A DNA stretch of 64,000 nucleotides from Linepithema humile (Eukaryota; Arthropoda; Insecta; Hymenoptera; Formicidae), in NCBI RefSeq assembly GCF_040581485.1, contig NC_090131.1:21960532-22024531 (forward strand). Reading direction: 5' to 3'. The position numbers and the translations under genes were made by a program. How positions within the stretch are numbered: position 1 is the stretch's first letter; the number at the start of each line of letters is the position of its first letter. This document shows, in pieces, positions 1 through 11,954 of the stretch. The notes beneath the pieces are model-generated. The model worked only from the letters and a program-made list of their open reading frames with translations, ran no database searches and had not been told where the DNA came from.

Positions 1-460
1 TAGCGCTATATCCTTAAGCGTATCGAATCGTGTTATCAGCGATTAGTATCAATAAAAATTAATTTCCCGTAGTACTCGCTTCGAGCACTGACAGTTGATG
101 ACATTGTAATTTAAAAGCAATTAGTTAGGAATTGTGCCAACCGGTTCAGATTAAAATCAACTCCGATATTATATAAAAATTATTGATTTACTAAATCTAC
201 CTGAAATAATCTTATCGAATATTACGTTTCACTAAATTTTGATAAATATAACAGGTGTTGAAGTGCAAAATGGAAAATCTAAAAAAATAACAATTGCATT
301 TTGCATAACAGTGACGTTCAATTTAAAGAAGACATTTTTTATAACGCGGGATTTTGAACTTTTCGTAAATGTAGACAAGTTTTGAATTATGTAGCACGCG
401 TAAATAATTTAGGCTTGGTCACGCGAATGTCACGCGATATTTATACAGTTGTGATCAATA
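1..460. other. AT-rich non-coding stretch before the first exon
   Basis: No convincing coding segment on either strand. If the exon that follows is real, this is the tail of its upstream intron. The acceptor tract before it (…atcaatacag) is poor in pyrimidines. Confidence 0.4.
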
Positions 461-757
461 CAGCGGGAAAACTTGACATATTATGGAAATTTGTTCACAG
501 ATGCAAACGGACAAATAATAACAAATAGTGGTAGTACCATTATCGTTAATTCTGGAAATGGTGTATCAAGATCCATCTTATCCGGGCGCACGCCGGGAGG
601 AGAATCGTACGTCCGTGATATCGAAGAACGACAAGAAGGAAATTTCCTTTATCACAATGAAATTATTTATAAACCCCAAACCAACTCCAGTGAGACGATT
701 CGCTGGAAATTGGACCTCGCGACTCCGGGAGCCAAACCTGAAATCATTACGGAATAA
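461..757 (+). CDS. Probable terminal exon of an unidentified upstream gene
   Basis: An open frame of about 98 codons begins right after a possible splice acceptor (cag at 458-460… exon from about 461-464) and ends at TAA 755-757; the stop codon lies inside an AATAAA (753-758). There is no ATG near the start, so it should be the last coding exon of a gene whose earlier exons lie left of the window. The translation is polar and rich in N, S, T, G and E (for example FTDANGQIITNSGST near the start and the end KPEIITE), with no cysteines, no membrane segment and no motif I recognise. Base composition is clearly richer in G+C than its surroundings, which favours coding. I do not assign a function. 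It could be a chance open frame; the exact acceptor and frame are uncertain. Confidence 0.4.
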   Translation, partial: QRENLTYYGNLFTDANGQIITNSGSTIIVNSGNGVSRSILSGRTPGGESYVRDIEERQEGNFLYHNEIIYKPQTNSSETIRWKLDLATPGAKPEIITE

Positions 758-3700
758 AAATTAAAACAATATTAATTTTTAATAGTATACTCAACATATG
801 CAATATATACTGCATAAACTTTACATAAAGAAGGGAACGCAAGTCAATCGTAAAATGCAACCGTAAAATCATGAGTTACACGACAAAAGTCACAATTATC
901 GAATTGCGTAAATCGGCAAAGCGAGCGTGGTGAATTTTTAATTATGGTCTTGTGAAAGCGTCACATAATAAATATTCTTTCAATTGAAGTATGTGCAGAC
1001 ATTATCGGTTCTGTGATATTAAAATCGATACGCGTACGTTGCACACTGTGATTTCATGTACGTCGATATTATGTACGTTCAGTTGAATAAGCTTGTTAAT
1101 AAACAATTTGTCAATAGATAATTCTCTCCAACTTATTTTTTAATAATATGAATAAAGTGCTTATTAATGAAGATGAGCTCACTAATATTTTTATCTGCTT
1201 TTCAATGAAACTGATCACCATTTATCATATCGCTACAAATATTTTGTGTTAAAAGAAACACGCCTAATCATGACAAATCACACGAATGACAAGTGATTTG
1301 ACTGGCTATTTTTTTTTGTCATTGCATACAGAATGATAATTCAAGGCATGTGTTTAGAGGAAATTTTTTATGCTTTTTGTGTACCGATACAACACTGAAA
1401 ATATTAAAAGAACGAATTAGTGTATCATTTAATATACAAGACCCTATCATTTAACCATTATAAATTTAACCATTTCAATTGAGCGAGGCGCGTGAGGAAA
1501 AGGTTGAATAAGAAATCGGCATAAATTTGCACGAGAAAGAGATCTGACCAATGAAGTATCATTTGTTACGATATACGACCACGAAATTTTAAGGAGAGTA
1601 AGGATGGGGTAACCGTTCGTGATTTCGAGGCACATGCAGAATGTATATACATATAGGATACAAACTCGATGCGTGTATTGTCACACAATGGCGTCGAAGC
1701 ACTTTCTATTCGACAATAAAAATACTTTAATTTTATAGCTATAATCATATTTCTGCATATAAACGCCTGTATTAATAATAATAAAAATATACATCAAATC
1801 TCCATTTTTGATGTTTCTATAATCGGTGGACGAGAGTGCTTTATTCCAGTGAGACTATACCATTTCCATATTTATAGAATTTTTTAACTTTCTTGCTAAG
1901 GGCAAAAACATTGCATTACTCATCTTTGTGTTCTGTCATAAAATAATAGCCATCACGGCACGATTTTCACATTTTTGTTTTCATGCAAATGAGCTTGTTT
2001 TAGCTTTAATTCTTAAATAACGAGAATAAATAGCTCACAGTCAAAAGTACGGAATTACAGAATATAAAATTATAAATAACAATATGCATAGACATATGAG
2101 CACTGAAAATTCATGCCTTATGAATAATGTATTATTCAAATAAAAATGAAAGAGCCAGCGTTTTATGCGCGTTGAACGTAAGCTCTTGAGGTGACATGCA
2201 CTTTCTTCCAACTTTCTCCTCTTTTCGTTGTTCGTTTCTACGCCGTTGCCAGCAGATTTACATGCGCATACAAAGGGATACGTAATACGAGACTCCTCGG
2301 AACGAAGGGATACTCCCACACGAATTTTGGTGCGTGTGAGATCGGTTGGTCGCTTTTTTTCTTCTTAATGATGTGGGATCATTGTCTACGCGTGACCACA
2401 AGACACGTGGGTGTAAAGTGGAAGAGACCATCGAACATCAGATTGGCCCTTAAAATTTGATTATTCTATAGCGCGTAAAAAAAACCGAGTGAAGTTGCGA
2501 GTGTGTGCGATAATAATACGTATGTAATTAATTGTCCCACACTTTCTCGCCAGTAAATGATTTGAAGAAGTAAATAACAATAAAAAATAGAATAAAAATT
2601 CAGAACAATTTTTAAACAACGGCACTATAATAATTTATGTAGACTGTTGTAATTTATGTATGTATTTAAAGGAGGTAATATTTATGAAAATTTTATATGT
2701 CGCAATTTTGTCTTCATTTTTACATGGTTCTTCAGAAAAATTCAATGAATATTCAATGAGGCATTCTATAATCTAGACAAAATTAATCTGTTTTTTTTTT
2801 TAAATAAAGACAAGAAAATTGTGTAACACTTACGTTATTATGTTAGAAGTTTAATTTTTAAAAAGATATCAAATATTATTTAATACGTAATTTCTGCAAA
2901 TATAAATAATAAATCATATCACATCAGCGTTTTACAGGATCGAGAAGTAGAACGACCGATGGTGCGTTCAGGTAGTTTCTGATCGAACGATGTATCCTTG
3001 GGCGACGCAGAAAATAGTTATCCTTTCGCCCGAACATCGGCGATGTGCTTTCTTGCCGTGAGCAAGACGTCTTTTGCAAAGTGAAACCTCCATCTTTAAT
3101 CGACCGGAATGCTTTGGAATAGTAGACGAACAAATAAAATAACGATCGTAAGACGGAAAAATTGTTGTTCAAATAAAATCAGTAAAAGTCGCGAAATATA
3201 TCAGTGATATGTAAGTGATTCCATACTTCTATATTATATGTTCTATTAAAGTTCAAGTCTCGCGGTGAAGTCATTAAAATGCATGACTCTCGTGGGGCAA
3301 AAAGTTTGGATGAGATGAGATCTCTATGATAAGTGTCTTGTTAAATTATTAATTTGTCAGCGGTAGTGACATCGGCTTCTTGAAATACATCGTAAAAATA
3401 CAGATAATAATCGACAGAAGGTCGGGAAACAGGTCCTTTCGTACGTTTATGGAAACTACGTCGGCTGGGAGAAGAAGATCACGCGAGACGGCAGATTCTG
3501 ATTTACGAACAGAAAGAAACCCAAGGGAAGTATTTTTCCTGCAGAAAAAGAGGGCTTCTTGAAAAAAACGGCGTTTGAAATATAGCTTTTTTATCGGCTT
3601 TTTAAAAGCTTGCAGAAAATGTCGTTTTCTGTCCTCAATGCATAAGAACATAATAATTTTTTGCAAACGAAAACCATCAACAAAAAACATTTCAAATACC

Positions 3701-4259
3701 AAAAATAAAATAAAGTAAAATAAATAATTTAATTTTGTTACCTTTATATATCTTGACTTTTTCTTTTGACATCTATCGCTGTGCAGACAATTTCAAATAT
3801 TTTGTAACATTTTGCAATATAAATTCTGTAATAAAATAATATGTATTATTTTAAATAAAATCTTAACTGTGTTTTGAGACAAAAATCTCAAAAGAAAATA
3901 GAAGCAACCTGAGATCTAATTACTAATGGAACGATCTTTTACTTACGCTAATTCTAATATTACTATCATTGATATTATTACGATGCGATGTGTGCGATAA
4001 TGATCCGGTTCGACATCTTCATTCCTGCGTTTCACATAGAAGTGCTTCGATAACGGCGCTAATTACTACAAGGTATGGTAAGGAAATTTATGTATCCTTC
4101 CCTCATCCTCGCGCATACAAGCATGCGCGTGTATGTCATCGCGAACATAAGATAATTTGAAGATAATAATCGTGCATAATCTTTTATTTAGTCCTTTTTT
4201 GCATCTTCAGATGAGAATTTTTTCGAATTTTTACCAAGACTCCGGCTTCTGCTGCTATA

Positions 4260-5560
4260 TTAATTTCTACTTTATACACCGATTCCTACGAAGCGCAACA
4301 GTAAGTATGGGCGCGCATCTCGTAAGTTATCGGAAATTAAGCAGCACGTTACGAAGCTTCGTTACTTTACAAGGGTGTAGTCTCGGCGCTCTTTTTCCTC
4401 TGCTTTTCTCATTGCGTTTTTTGGATCGCGTGAGATTGCGTATGGCCGAAAAGAAATTGGGCTCAAGGCAAGACGAAAATTGAAAAGAAATTCATAATTT
4501 CAGTATCCGATTACTGATTCTTGTAGATACGATATAACGTATTTTATTTGATCTTATTTCTCGTACATTTAAATAAATACGAATAAACACGCATATAGTT
4601 TTTGTTGCAATTGCCATCTTGGTGCATTAAGGTGTTAAAATCTGAATTTATCAAAATGTATACCGCTTTTCTCCAATAAAGCCATATTAAATTTCAAAAA
4701 GTATTTAAGAATTAATTAAGTAAAGCTTCATCAAAAATAAATCATAAGTAAATTTAAATATACTTGAAAAACAAAGAAATATTCAAAAAGTTTACTTGTT
4801 AACTACAAAACAATTCTTTAAATAGCAAAATACCGTGAATTTTTTTTTAAATTCCACAATGATTGATATTTTGAATGTTTTAATAAATAAAGTGTAGTTG
4901 CGTACATGTTTTGGCAAAATTTTTAGCGCACAATACGCGACGGGTAACACGATGGAAAACCAATTTAAAATTATTTTCGAGTAATATCTCAGTACGGATT
5001 CACTTTAAAATTCGGAATTAATCCAAAGTATGGGCGACTGGAGTATTCACGAAAATTACAAACATGCAATTATCGATTATTGTAAATTTCGTGCTTACTG
5101 GTTGTGACGCGTGCGTGATAATTACAATCGATATTTCTCCCGGTACTTATTAACACCGTTGTTATTATTGGACGTGCATACACACTCGACCGTATTTTTT
5201 GCGATTTTATTCACGTGCTCATCTGGATTTTATAGTGTCGTAATTTAAACGGAAAACACATGCGCGTAGCAACAAAAATACATGGTAATGACCCAATGTG
5301 CGATTCCGGAGCGCTCTTTTCACGAGTCTCAGCTTGGAATTTCACTCGCGGCGCGCGCGGCTTCCAAGTTAATTTCTACTTTATATACCAATTATGCCAT
5401 TTCGAAGCGCACGACAACGCGATGCGACTGTTCGCTTCGTAACTCGCCGCAAATTATGGTCGGCATTACCGCTTCGACGTTTCGATAGTTTATGGCAGCG
5501 AGTTCTCTGCTCCTCCTTGGTCAACTTTGATCACACTTTCCCATTTCGCCGGCGGCTGTT
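4260..5560. repeat. Two diverged copies of a dispersed repeat, about 1.1 kb apart
   Basis: The segment from 4260 (ttaatttctactttatacac, then cgaagcgcaaca at 4289) recurs from 5369 (ttaatttctactttatatac, then cgaagcgcacgaca at 5403). Weaker resemblance continues downstream in both copies (cttcgtta-like sequence and ctctgctcctcc/cctctgcttttc-like sequence). I read this as an old local duplication or two copies of one transposable element. I cannot define its ends. Confidence 0.45.
4318..4372 (+). repeat. 5S-rRNA-like fragment (possible SINE or pseudogene relic)
   Basis: The stretch tctcgt-(9 nt)-gaaattaagcagc has the same two blocks and the same 9-nt spacing as the A-box region of animal 5S rRNA (TCTCGT-(9)-GAAATTAAGCAGC). 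About 21 bases further on, ttactttacaaggg resembles the C-box region (TTAGTACTTAGATGGG). The rest has diverged. A functional 5S gene is excluded, but a relic of a 5S-derived SINE or 5S pseudogene is possible. It lies inside the left copy of the repeat at 4260-4460. Confidence 0.3.
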
Positions 5561-8500
5561 CGTGCACACTTCGTTTATTCTTCCGAAACGTGACGGTCGA
5601 ATGGGCGCTATTAAGCATTAATAAGCATAATAGGTGTTTGCTTTTGTCCATTTACGATAATAATATCAGTTATTTACTTCAAAATATAAGAAAAAAACTA
5701 CAAAAAATAAAATAAATAAATATTTTAATGAATTTTTTATATTTACTTCATTATCCTTATTGCAATTTATAACTTTTTCCCAACTTTATAATTCATGTTT
5801 GTTTGAGAAATATAAAAGTAAAATAGATTTTTTTAAGATTTCTTGCTGCAAAGAAATTATATTTAATGTATACATGCAAAATATTTTGATAAATATATTT
5901 TGATATATTTACCTTGAGTTGAAAAAATTAAACTTTTTAAAGCATGTATGCAAAAATTTAAAAAACAGCATACCTGAGCGTATCAGAAAACAAATGTCGC
6001 AGAAAAAAATTGTTACACGCTGGAAATATTCTACAAAAATGGACGGGCTTGAAGCGCTGAGGAAAAATTGTTTTTTATTCTCGCGATAAGGCGAGAATTC
6101 GAGGGCGTTACCACTGCATATACGTTCTTATCTGCAATGGCACAATGGAGTTATAAACTCTCAAGACAGTAAAAATTCGTGGCATCGATTTTACGGTTTA
6201 TAGCTTAAATTCTTTACGACTCTCCATTTGCAGGTATTCTACTTTTGAGTGATATTTTGCTCGCAGAGCTCTATCTTTTGCGTCATTTTTTAATGAATTG
6301 TTGCAGATGAAATCTAGCCAAACAAAAATAACTTATAGATAAACAAGTTCATTGAAAGCATCTTTTAGTCTGACATGCGAACGTCAATCTAAAATGAAAA
6401 AAGTCAGATGCTTTTTACAAACGATTCATCTCCTTGCAATAATTGCTCTTTTGATTGCCTGTAATACTAAATAATTTTATCGAACAAAATTAAATTATTA
6501 TAAGTTTAACTTTTTTCACATTCTTCTATATTTAACAATTTTGTATTCACTTATGCTGAAGTTATCCTGAAATATTGCAAGGTGATAAAATTCGACAGCA
6601 ATTATAAGAAATCGGAAATAATAACAATTATCCAACTGAAACATGATATTGTTTCTTATATTCCAAAGCAATCTCTCGTCTTGTTAGCCTTGTTGATTTA
6701 TCTTTAGTTCCTTGTTCGCATTTGATTATCATTAGGCCCGTAATCATGAAAACGCCGTGACAGGTAGAAGCCGAAATCTCGTTAGCGCGTGCTTCCTTCT
6801 CGACTATTATTCCATCTCCCGCTCTCCTCTTTAATCTTCCTATGGGTGCGGTGATTCCTAGGAACTCTTTGATTAGCCATTTCTCACATTAAGGCAAAAC
6901 TTTTTTAATTTTTCGTGGTGAATTTTAAACACCCTCTTTATTTACAATCCGTGTTTTGCCAGTTAATTGTCAGCAATTCGATCTCTATTTACACCGTATA
7001 CAAAAGTAGCAATTATCGTGCTAATTGCCGTCACAGTAATATCCTATCCGTTATGTAAATCGAAATTATGTGTCGCCTGAGGACAAGCAATTCTATTACA
7101 AGCCGGTATAACCGAATAATTCGTTATAAAGATGATTATGCACTAAACGAACAAACAAGTAGCAAATTCAAAGTTTCGCTGCTAAAGTAATTTTTGAAAA
7201 GTATTTGTTAGTGCTCGATTTTTGAACCCGATTATAATCGATAAAAGAATCAATTAAAAAGAAATTTAATTTAAAATGACTTATTTTATTACAATTGTAT
7301 TATGCTTGTTTTTGTTATAAATTTTATATTATTATTTTACTATTAATCTTTACAACTTCGCGTAGAAATGAGATAAAAGACTAATAATATAAATATGCTC
7401 GTAATTTACAGGCAGCTATTTTTATCTTCTCGTGATACAACGCGTAGTAACTTTTCTTTTACTACGATCGCGTGAGCTAAAGCAAGTCGTAATTAAGAAT
7501 CGATCCTAGGTCATTCTGTTTGTTTCTTAGGGTCGCCGACTGTTGTACTTGGCTTCTTATTGCACCGGCCGTACCTTATTAGAACATATCGGCATGGCCA
7601 TTTAAATTCCAGCGGATCGTACACGTGTATTCTAATCTATCTGAAAAGAGCAGAGCTTTCATGCTTCTGTGTAATTGTCAACGTCGGTATTAAATCTTCC
7701 GACTTTGTCGATTTCGCCGATTAAAAGTGTGTACTTGTCGCTTATTTTTATTTTTTTGTCATTAAAATGCTTGACAATCTTTAAAGCGTCGGCATTGCGA
7801 TCGATAAAAGCCTGCCGATTATTCCAGTGTTTCCTTTTTGAATATCTAACACTTACTTTCAAGATTAAAACAGGGACGTATTGCTCTGATTCTTCTAAAT
7901 TTAAAGTTATTAATTTCTTAAAGCTTTCAAAAAAAAATAAGCAAGACAGCAAATAAATAATATGTCTTCTTTTATTTTACTAAATAATTGAAAAAATTTT
8001 TTATTCTTATTTGGAAATTTCTGTTAGAGTCGAAGTTTTATTAATTTTTATATCGATACAGCTCTGCAAAATAACCCGTGTATAAAACAAACTATATGAA
8101 ATCTTAATTGTCAGCTCTGCTCTCTTAGTTAATCGTTTGGATAGAGATTGCATCTCTTTCTTACTCTCACAAAAAAAGGATAAAAACATATTGCCTCTAT
8201 AGAGAGGCGCCTATAAACAGGCGTCTTTAGTGACGCAGATAGCGGCGTGTAAAGTGTCTCGCGATTATGCGTGCCAAAATGACACGCGGAGCAGAAAAGG
8301 GATATGTACGAGGAACCTTAAATGGAAATGCCCCAGACTTGTGCCCCCAATCTCTCCGGATTTCATTCCGTCTCTTTCTTTCTCTCTCTTTCGCGTTCGC
8401 TCGATCTCTTCTTCTTTTCTTTGTCACTCTTTTACTCCAGAGACACACGCACACTTTGTACCTCTCGGTTCTTATTACGGTGGCTATCAAGCAACGTAAA

Positions 8501-11500
8501 CGTATCTCAAGATCGAATATCTCCGAAGAAAGGTCGTAAAGTCGATACGTGACGCCGAGAAATTGGGTTGTCACCGCGTTAAAGTTCCTTATGTGTTATT
8601 TTAATATGTATCCATCGACACCTAAACTTAAGCAATAGTCGACAGCATAATACTTTCTGTTTGTAAATCGATTTTGTCGTCACCCTCTTCTCTTTATAAA
8701 AAAATATCAAAGTGTGAAAGTAAAATATAAAAGATAAAATTCTCAAAATAATCTTATCACAAATATCACATTATGCACATCCATCTTCGTCCAAATTCGT
8801 AAGTCTGAGAGGATTACAAATAAGACGTCAAATTAATCTTACTCACAAACAGATCGGGATAAAGATCTGCGCTCCCGATCCTGTAAAACAAGTTTATAGA
8901 AGATCCCGAGACGTGCCAAGCATGTGGGTGATGACAATTTCTCACCGAGGCGTAATCCCGATACTCAATATCTAGATTTTCGCTTTCAGTTATACTAAAA
9001 ATATATTATATTTCAAAAAAAAATAGAATGGCATCAAGAGCCGTCGCAGGATGTTAGTGTGTGCTAAATTTTTAATTTATTTTCATAAAGAATTTTTTAA
9101 TAAATTAGTCTACAAGAGACAGTTAGATTGTACACCGATCTCAGATCGAGATACCTAATGTGTACGAAATTATAAGTATATTGTTCTCATATATCGAGAA
9201 ACATTAACTTACATATAAGAATTATTGGAGAGAAAGAAAGAGAGAAAAAATATCAGGGCGCGAGTGGCTAATATTATATTTCTTCTACGGAAGTAAAGTC
9301 TCGCGTATGTCGAATAAAAAACATTCTGAAAAATTCATGATGTTCATATAAAATTGCTCTGTGACAAATCAATCTTTGTTGCACATAAAACGTACGCGAA
9401 TCTCGTAAAATGCGAAATCTCTGCCACGAAGAACTATTTATGTCTTGAAAGCCTCTTTTTCGGTGCGACGTCAAAGACGAGTTTTGAGATGCGAGCGACG
9501 AGCACGACGTGACGAATTTACTGTTAAACTGACAATACAGTAAGCGAGCACTTGAAGACTCGAAGACCATGTCTTTTGTACATGTTGAATATAATATAGA
9601 AAATAAGCATAGAGAACGTGTGCCTTTTGAACATTGAAAAACTGTTTTATACTACACGCTTTATTATTCTCGTTCTTCACGAAATGCTTCGTCCAAGTTT
9701 TATGTCGTTGAAATAATTAAATCAAGTGGCTCACTTTTTGCAGAAGAGAAAATAATCAAATATTTTCTAAAAATTAAAATAATAAAAATTTTTAACAAAA
9801 TAACTAATAATTATCTCACATTTTTAATTCTGGCGTAGCTCCAAAATTTCTCTCATCATTGTAGATTCGCGGATTTTACTTCTTCCGATTTCCGAGAAAA
9901 GGAAAGATGCGGAATGAGAACGATCTGTTATCAGCATAGTCGACTTTAGATTATGTCTCATTCGAAGCGATCAATGGCGCGTACATAAATAGATAGCTGC
10001 GTAAAATGCTGGAGCGCATGTCTTTCAATTGCAGTCTTATATTTCTGAAATATTAAAATGGTTTATATTTAATATCACAAGTTTTATTACAAAATATTTT
10101 TACTATTTTTTAAATAATTTTACTTTTTCTAATATTTGTATTATTCTATTATTTTTCACAATTTGTTTATTTTGTTTTTTATTTGTAAATTAAAATCTTT
10201 TTAATAATTATACGATTTAATAGTCGTATTTATTTTAATTAACTTCATTACCATAATATGTAATATACAATACATCGTTCCTTAATTATTTATTAGTAAT
10301 GTGGCGTACTGAGATTGGTGAAGAAACATTGATTGATTTGATAATCGGATGACTCGGGTTGCAAAAAAAATGCAAAAATATTTGTCTGTATTGAAAAATA
10401 ACAAAAATTGTTTTGCGGAAATATGAGGTAAAGCTGGTAATCCCAATATTTTTACTTATTTAAAAGTACTATTGTTTGAAGTTTTAGAATAACTTTCCCG
10501 AAAATTGATCCGGTTTCACTCGCACTCACCTTGCATACATTTCTAACGCAATGTGAAAATTCCGTCGTTTAACTGTAAAATTTATTATTTATTCAGCGGA
10601 CGTTACGGCGACATCTCCCCCATATTTTTCACCGTACACGTAAATACTCCGTAAAGAAAAAAAAATCGTCGTCCCATGTGACACTCAAGCGTGTGCACTC
10701 TTGCGTATCCTTAAACGTACGCATATGCGTGCGTCCGCGTGTGACTCGGCGATGCCAATGGCCTGGACAGGTATGTGGGTGATGCCTGTTTTCTCCAGTA
10801 TCGTATTTAGAAACGAAGACGGAAGACCATTGGATTTATCTGTCGAGTACTCGGCAGAGAGAGCTCCGTTTCTTCATTCTCTCTCCCGAGAGCTTCTTCC
10901 TCTCGCCCGTCGCGACTCACTTCGTCCATATCCTCGTCCATATTCCCGCTATCCTTCTCCAGCTCTAGAGACAGCGAGTATTGCTGATCCCGACGCCGAT
11001 GCGGAGTCTGCGTGTCGAGCGTTTAATGAAACGTCGAACGGAATCGAATATTTCTCAAGTTACTGGCCGTCCATTACTCCCCGCTTCGACAAGTGTATGC
11101 GCCGAGTATTCGTATGAATTAACCTTTGTTCGGACAGGTCACGCGTAATTCCCTCTCAGCTTCTTCGTTTCCACGAAATGGCTCCTGATCTGCCGTCTTA
11201 GCCTTTTGTGTCAATTATGTGGCGTTAAGGTAATGAGTTTATTGAATGATCAGAGCTGATGTCGAAACGACACATCGAACCGGCACGGCGCACGGCGCAC
11301 TTTTAATAATTCGACAAAGTGAGTGTAAAAGCAAATATAAAAGAGAATATATTATAAAAGAGAAAGCAAATTTTAATTAAATACTTATTGCTTGTATTGC
11401 AATAAGCACTTTATCAAAATCTGTAAATTTGGAAAATAGTTTATAATACATTTTTTTTTAAAGTTTTTTTTCTTCAAATATGTTAATTATGCAATTACGT

Positions 11501-11733
11501 TACATAACATATCTTCAAATATGTTAATTATGTTAGTTATGCAAATTAAATTATAAAAATAAATTAATTAATTAATATAATTATGCACTGAATAAATAGG
11601 AATAAAAATATAATATATACATCGCTATTTTTCTTTAAATTTACAACGCGCAAGAGCAAGATGCACGAACGCCTAGTGAAGGGCGTCCAACTTGAAGAAG
11701 TGTTTGAGCGGTTTCATATAATACAGGCGTGTG

Positions 11734-11770
11734 TATATAAGTGACGGTTTTCCATATTTCGGAGTCATTG
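11734..11770 (+). promoter_or_regulatory. TATA box and initiator of the CLIP protease gene
   Basis: TATATAAG at 11734-11741 is followed by TCATTG at 11765-11770, a match to the arthropod initiator (TCAKTY-like). Its A at 11767 lies 33 bases from the first T of the TATA box, the normal spacing. The predicted 5' leader would be about 90 nt, ending at the ATG at 11858. No upstream immune (kappa-B) site could be called with confidence. Confidence 0.55.
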
Positions 11771-11857
11771 TCCGTTCTCTGCTTGTCGAGGTTGTCTAAA
11801 AAGCCGCCGTCGTCTTTCGCAGTTGTCATTCAAAAGCCGGTACCGACATTAATTTCA

Positions 11858-11954
11858 ATGTCAATGTTTGCAAAAATCTGTCAACTTGTGCTATTTTCAT
11901 TGTATATTCAATATTGCCGATGTCTTCCTACTTCCTTCGACGAAAGTATTATAG
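11858..11954 (+). CDS. CLIP protease exon 1: signal peptide
   Basis: Starts at ATG 11858; a second in-frame ATG at 11864 could serve instead. No other ATG precedes it in frame within the leader. The first 22 residues (MSMFAKICQLVLFSLYIQYC then RC) form a short basic start and a hydrophobic core typical of a secretion signal, with cleavage likely just before LPTSFDES. The donor ATAG/gtaagc leaves one base of a split Asp codon. Confidence 0.85.

Larger units (their letters stand above)
758..11730. other. Intergenic region, AT-rich, no supported gene
   Basis: About 11 kb without an exon I can support. It is mostly 65-75% A+T by eye. It holds two diverged copies of a local repeat (4260-4460 and 5369-5560), a 5S-rRNA-like patch (4318-4370), small hairpins (6078-6099; 6355-6415) and two GC/CpG-richer patches (about 8220-8560 and 10680-11120). 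The open frames in these patches show no protein features, introns or recognisable domains. Confidence 0.5.

Noticed and set aside
7659..7952. 97-codon minus-strand open frame (contains ALKIVKHFNDKKIKISDKYT)
   Set aside because: Reads somewhat protein-like, but the DNA is AT-rich, no family is recognised and the opposite strand is open over the same stretch.
10701..11117. 138-codon plus-strand open frame upstream of the protease
   Set aside because: No signal peptide, domain or phase link to protease exon 1; noted only as a GC-rich patch.
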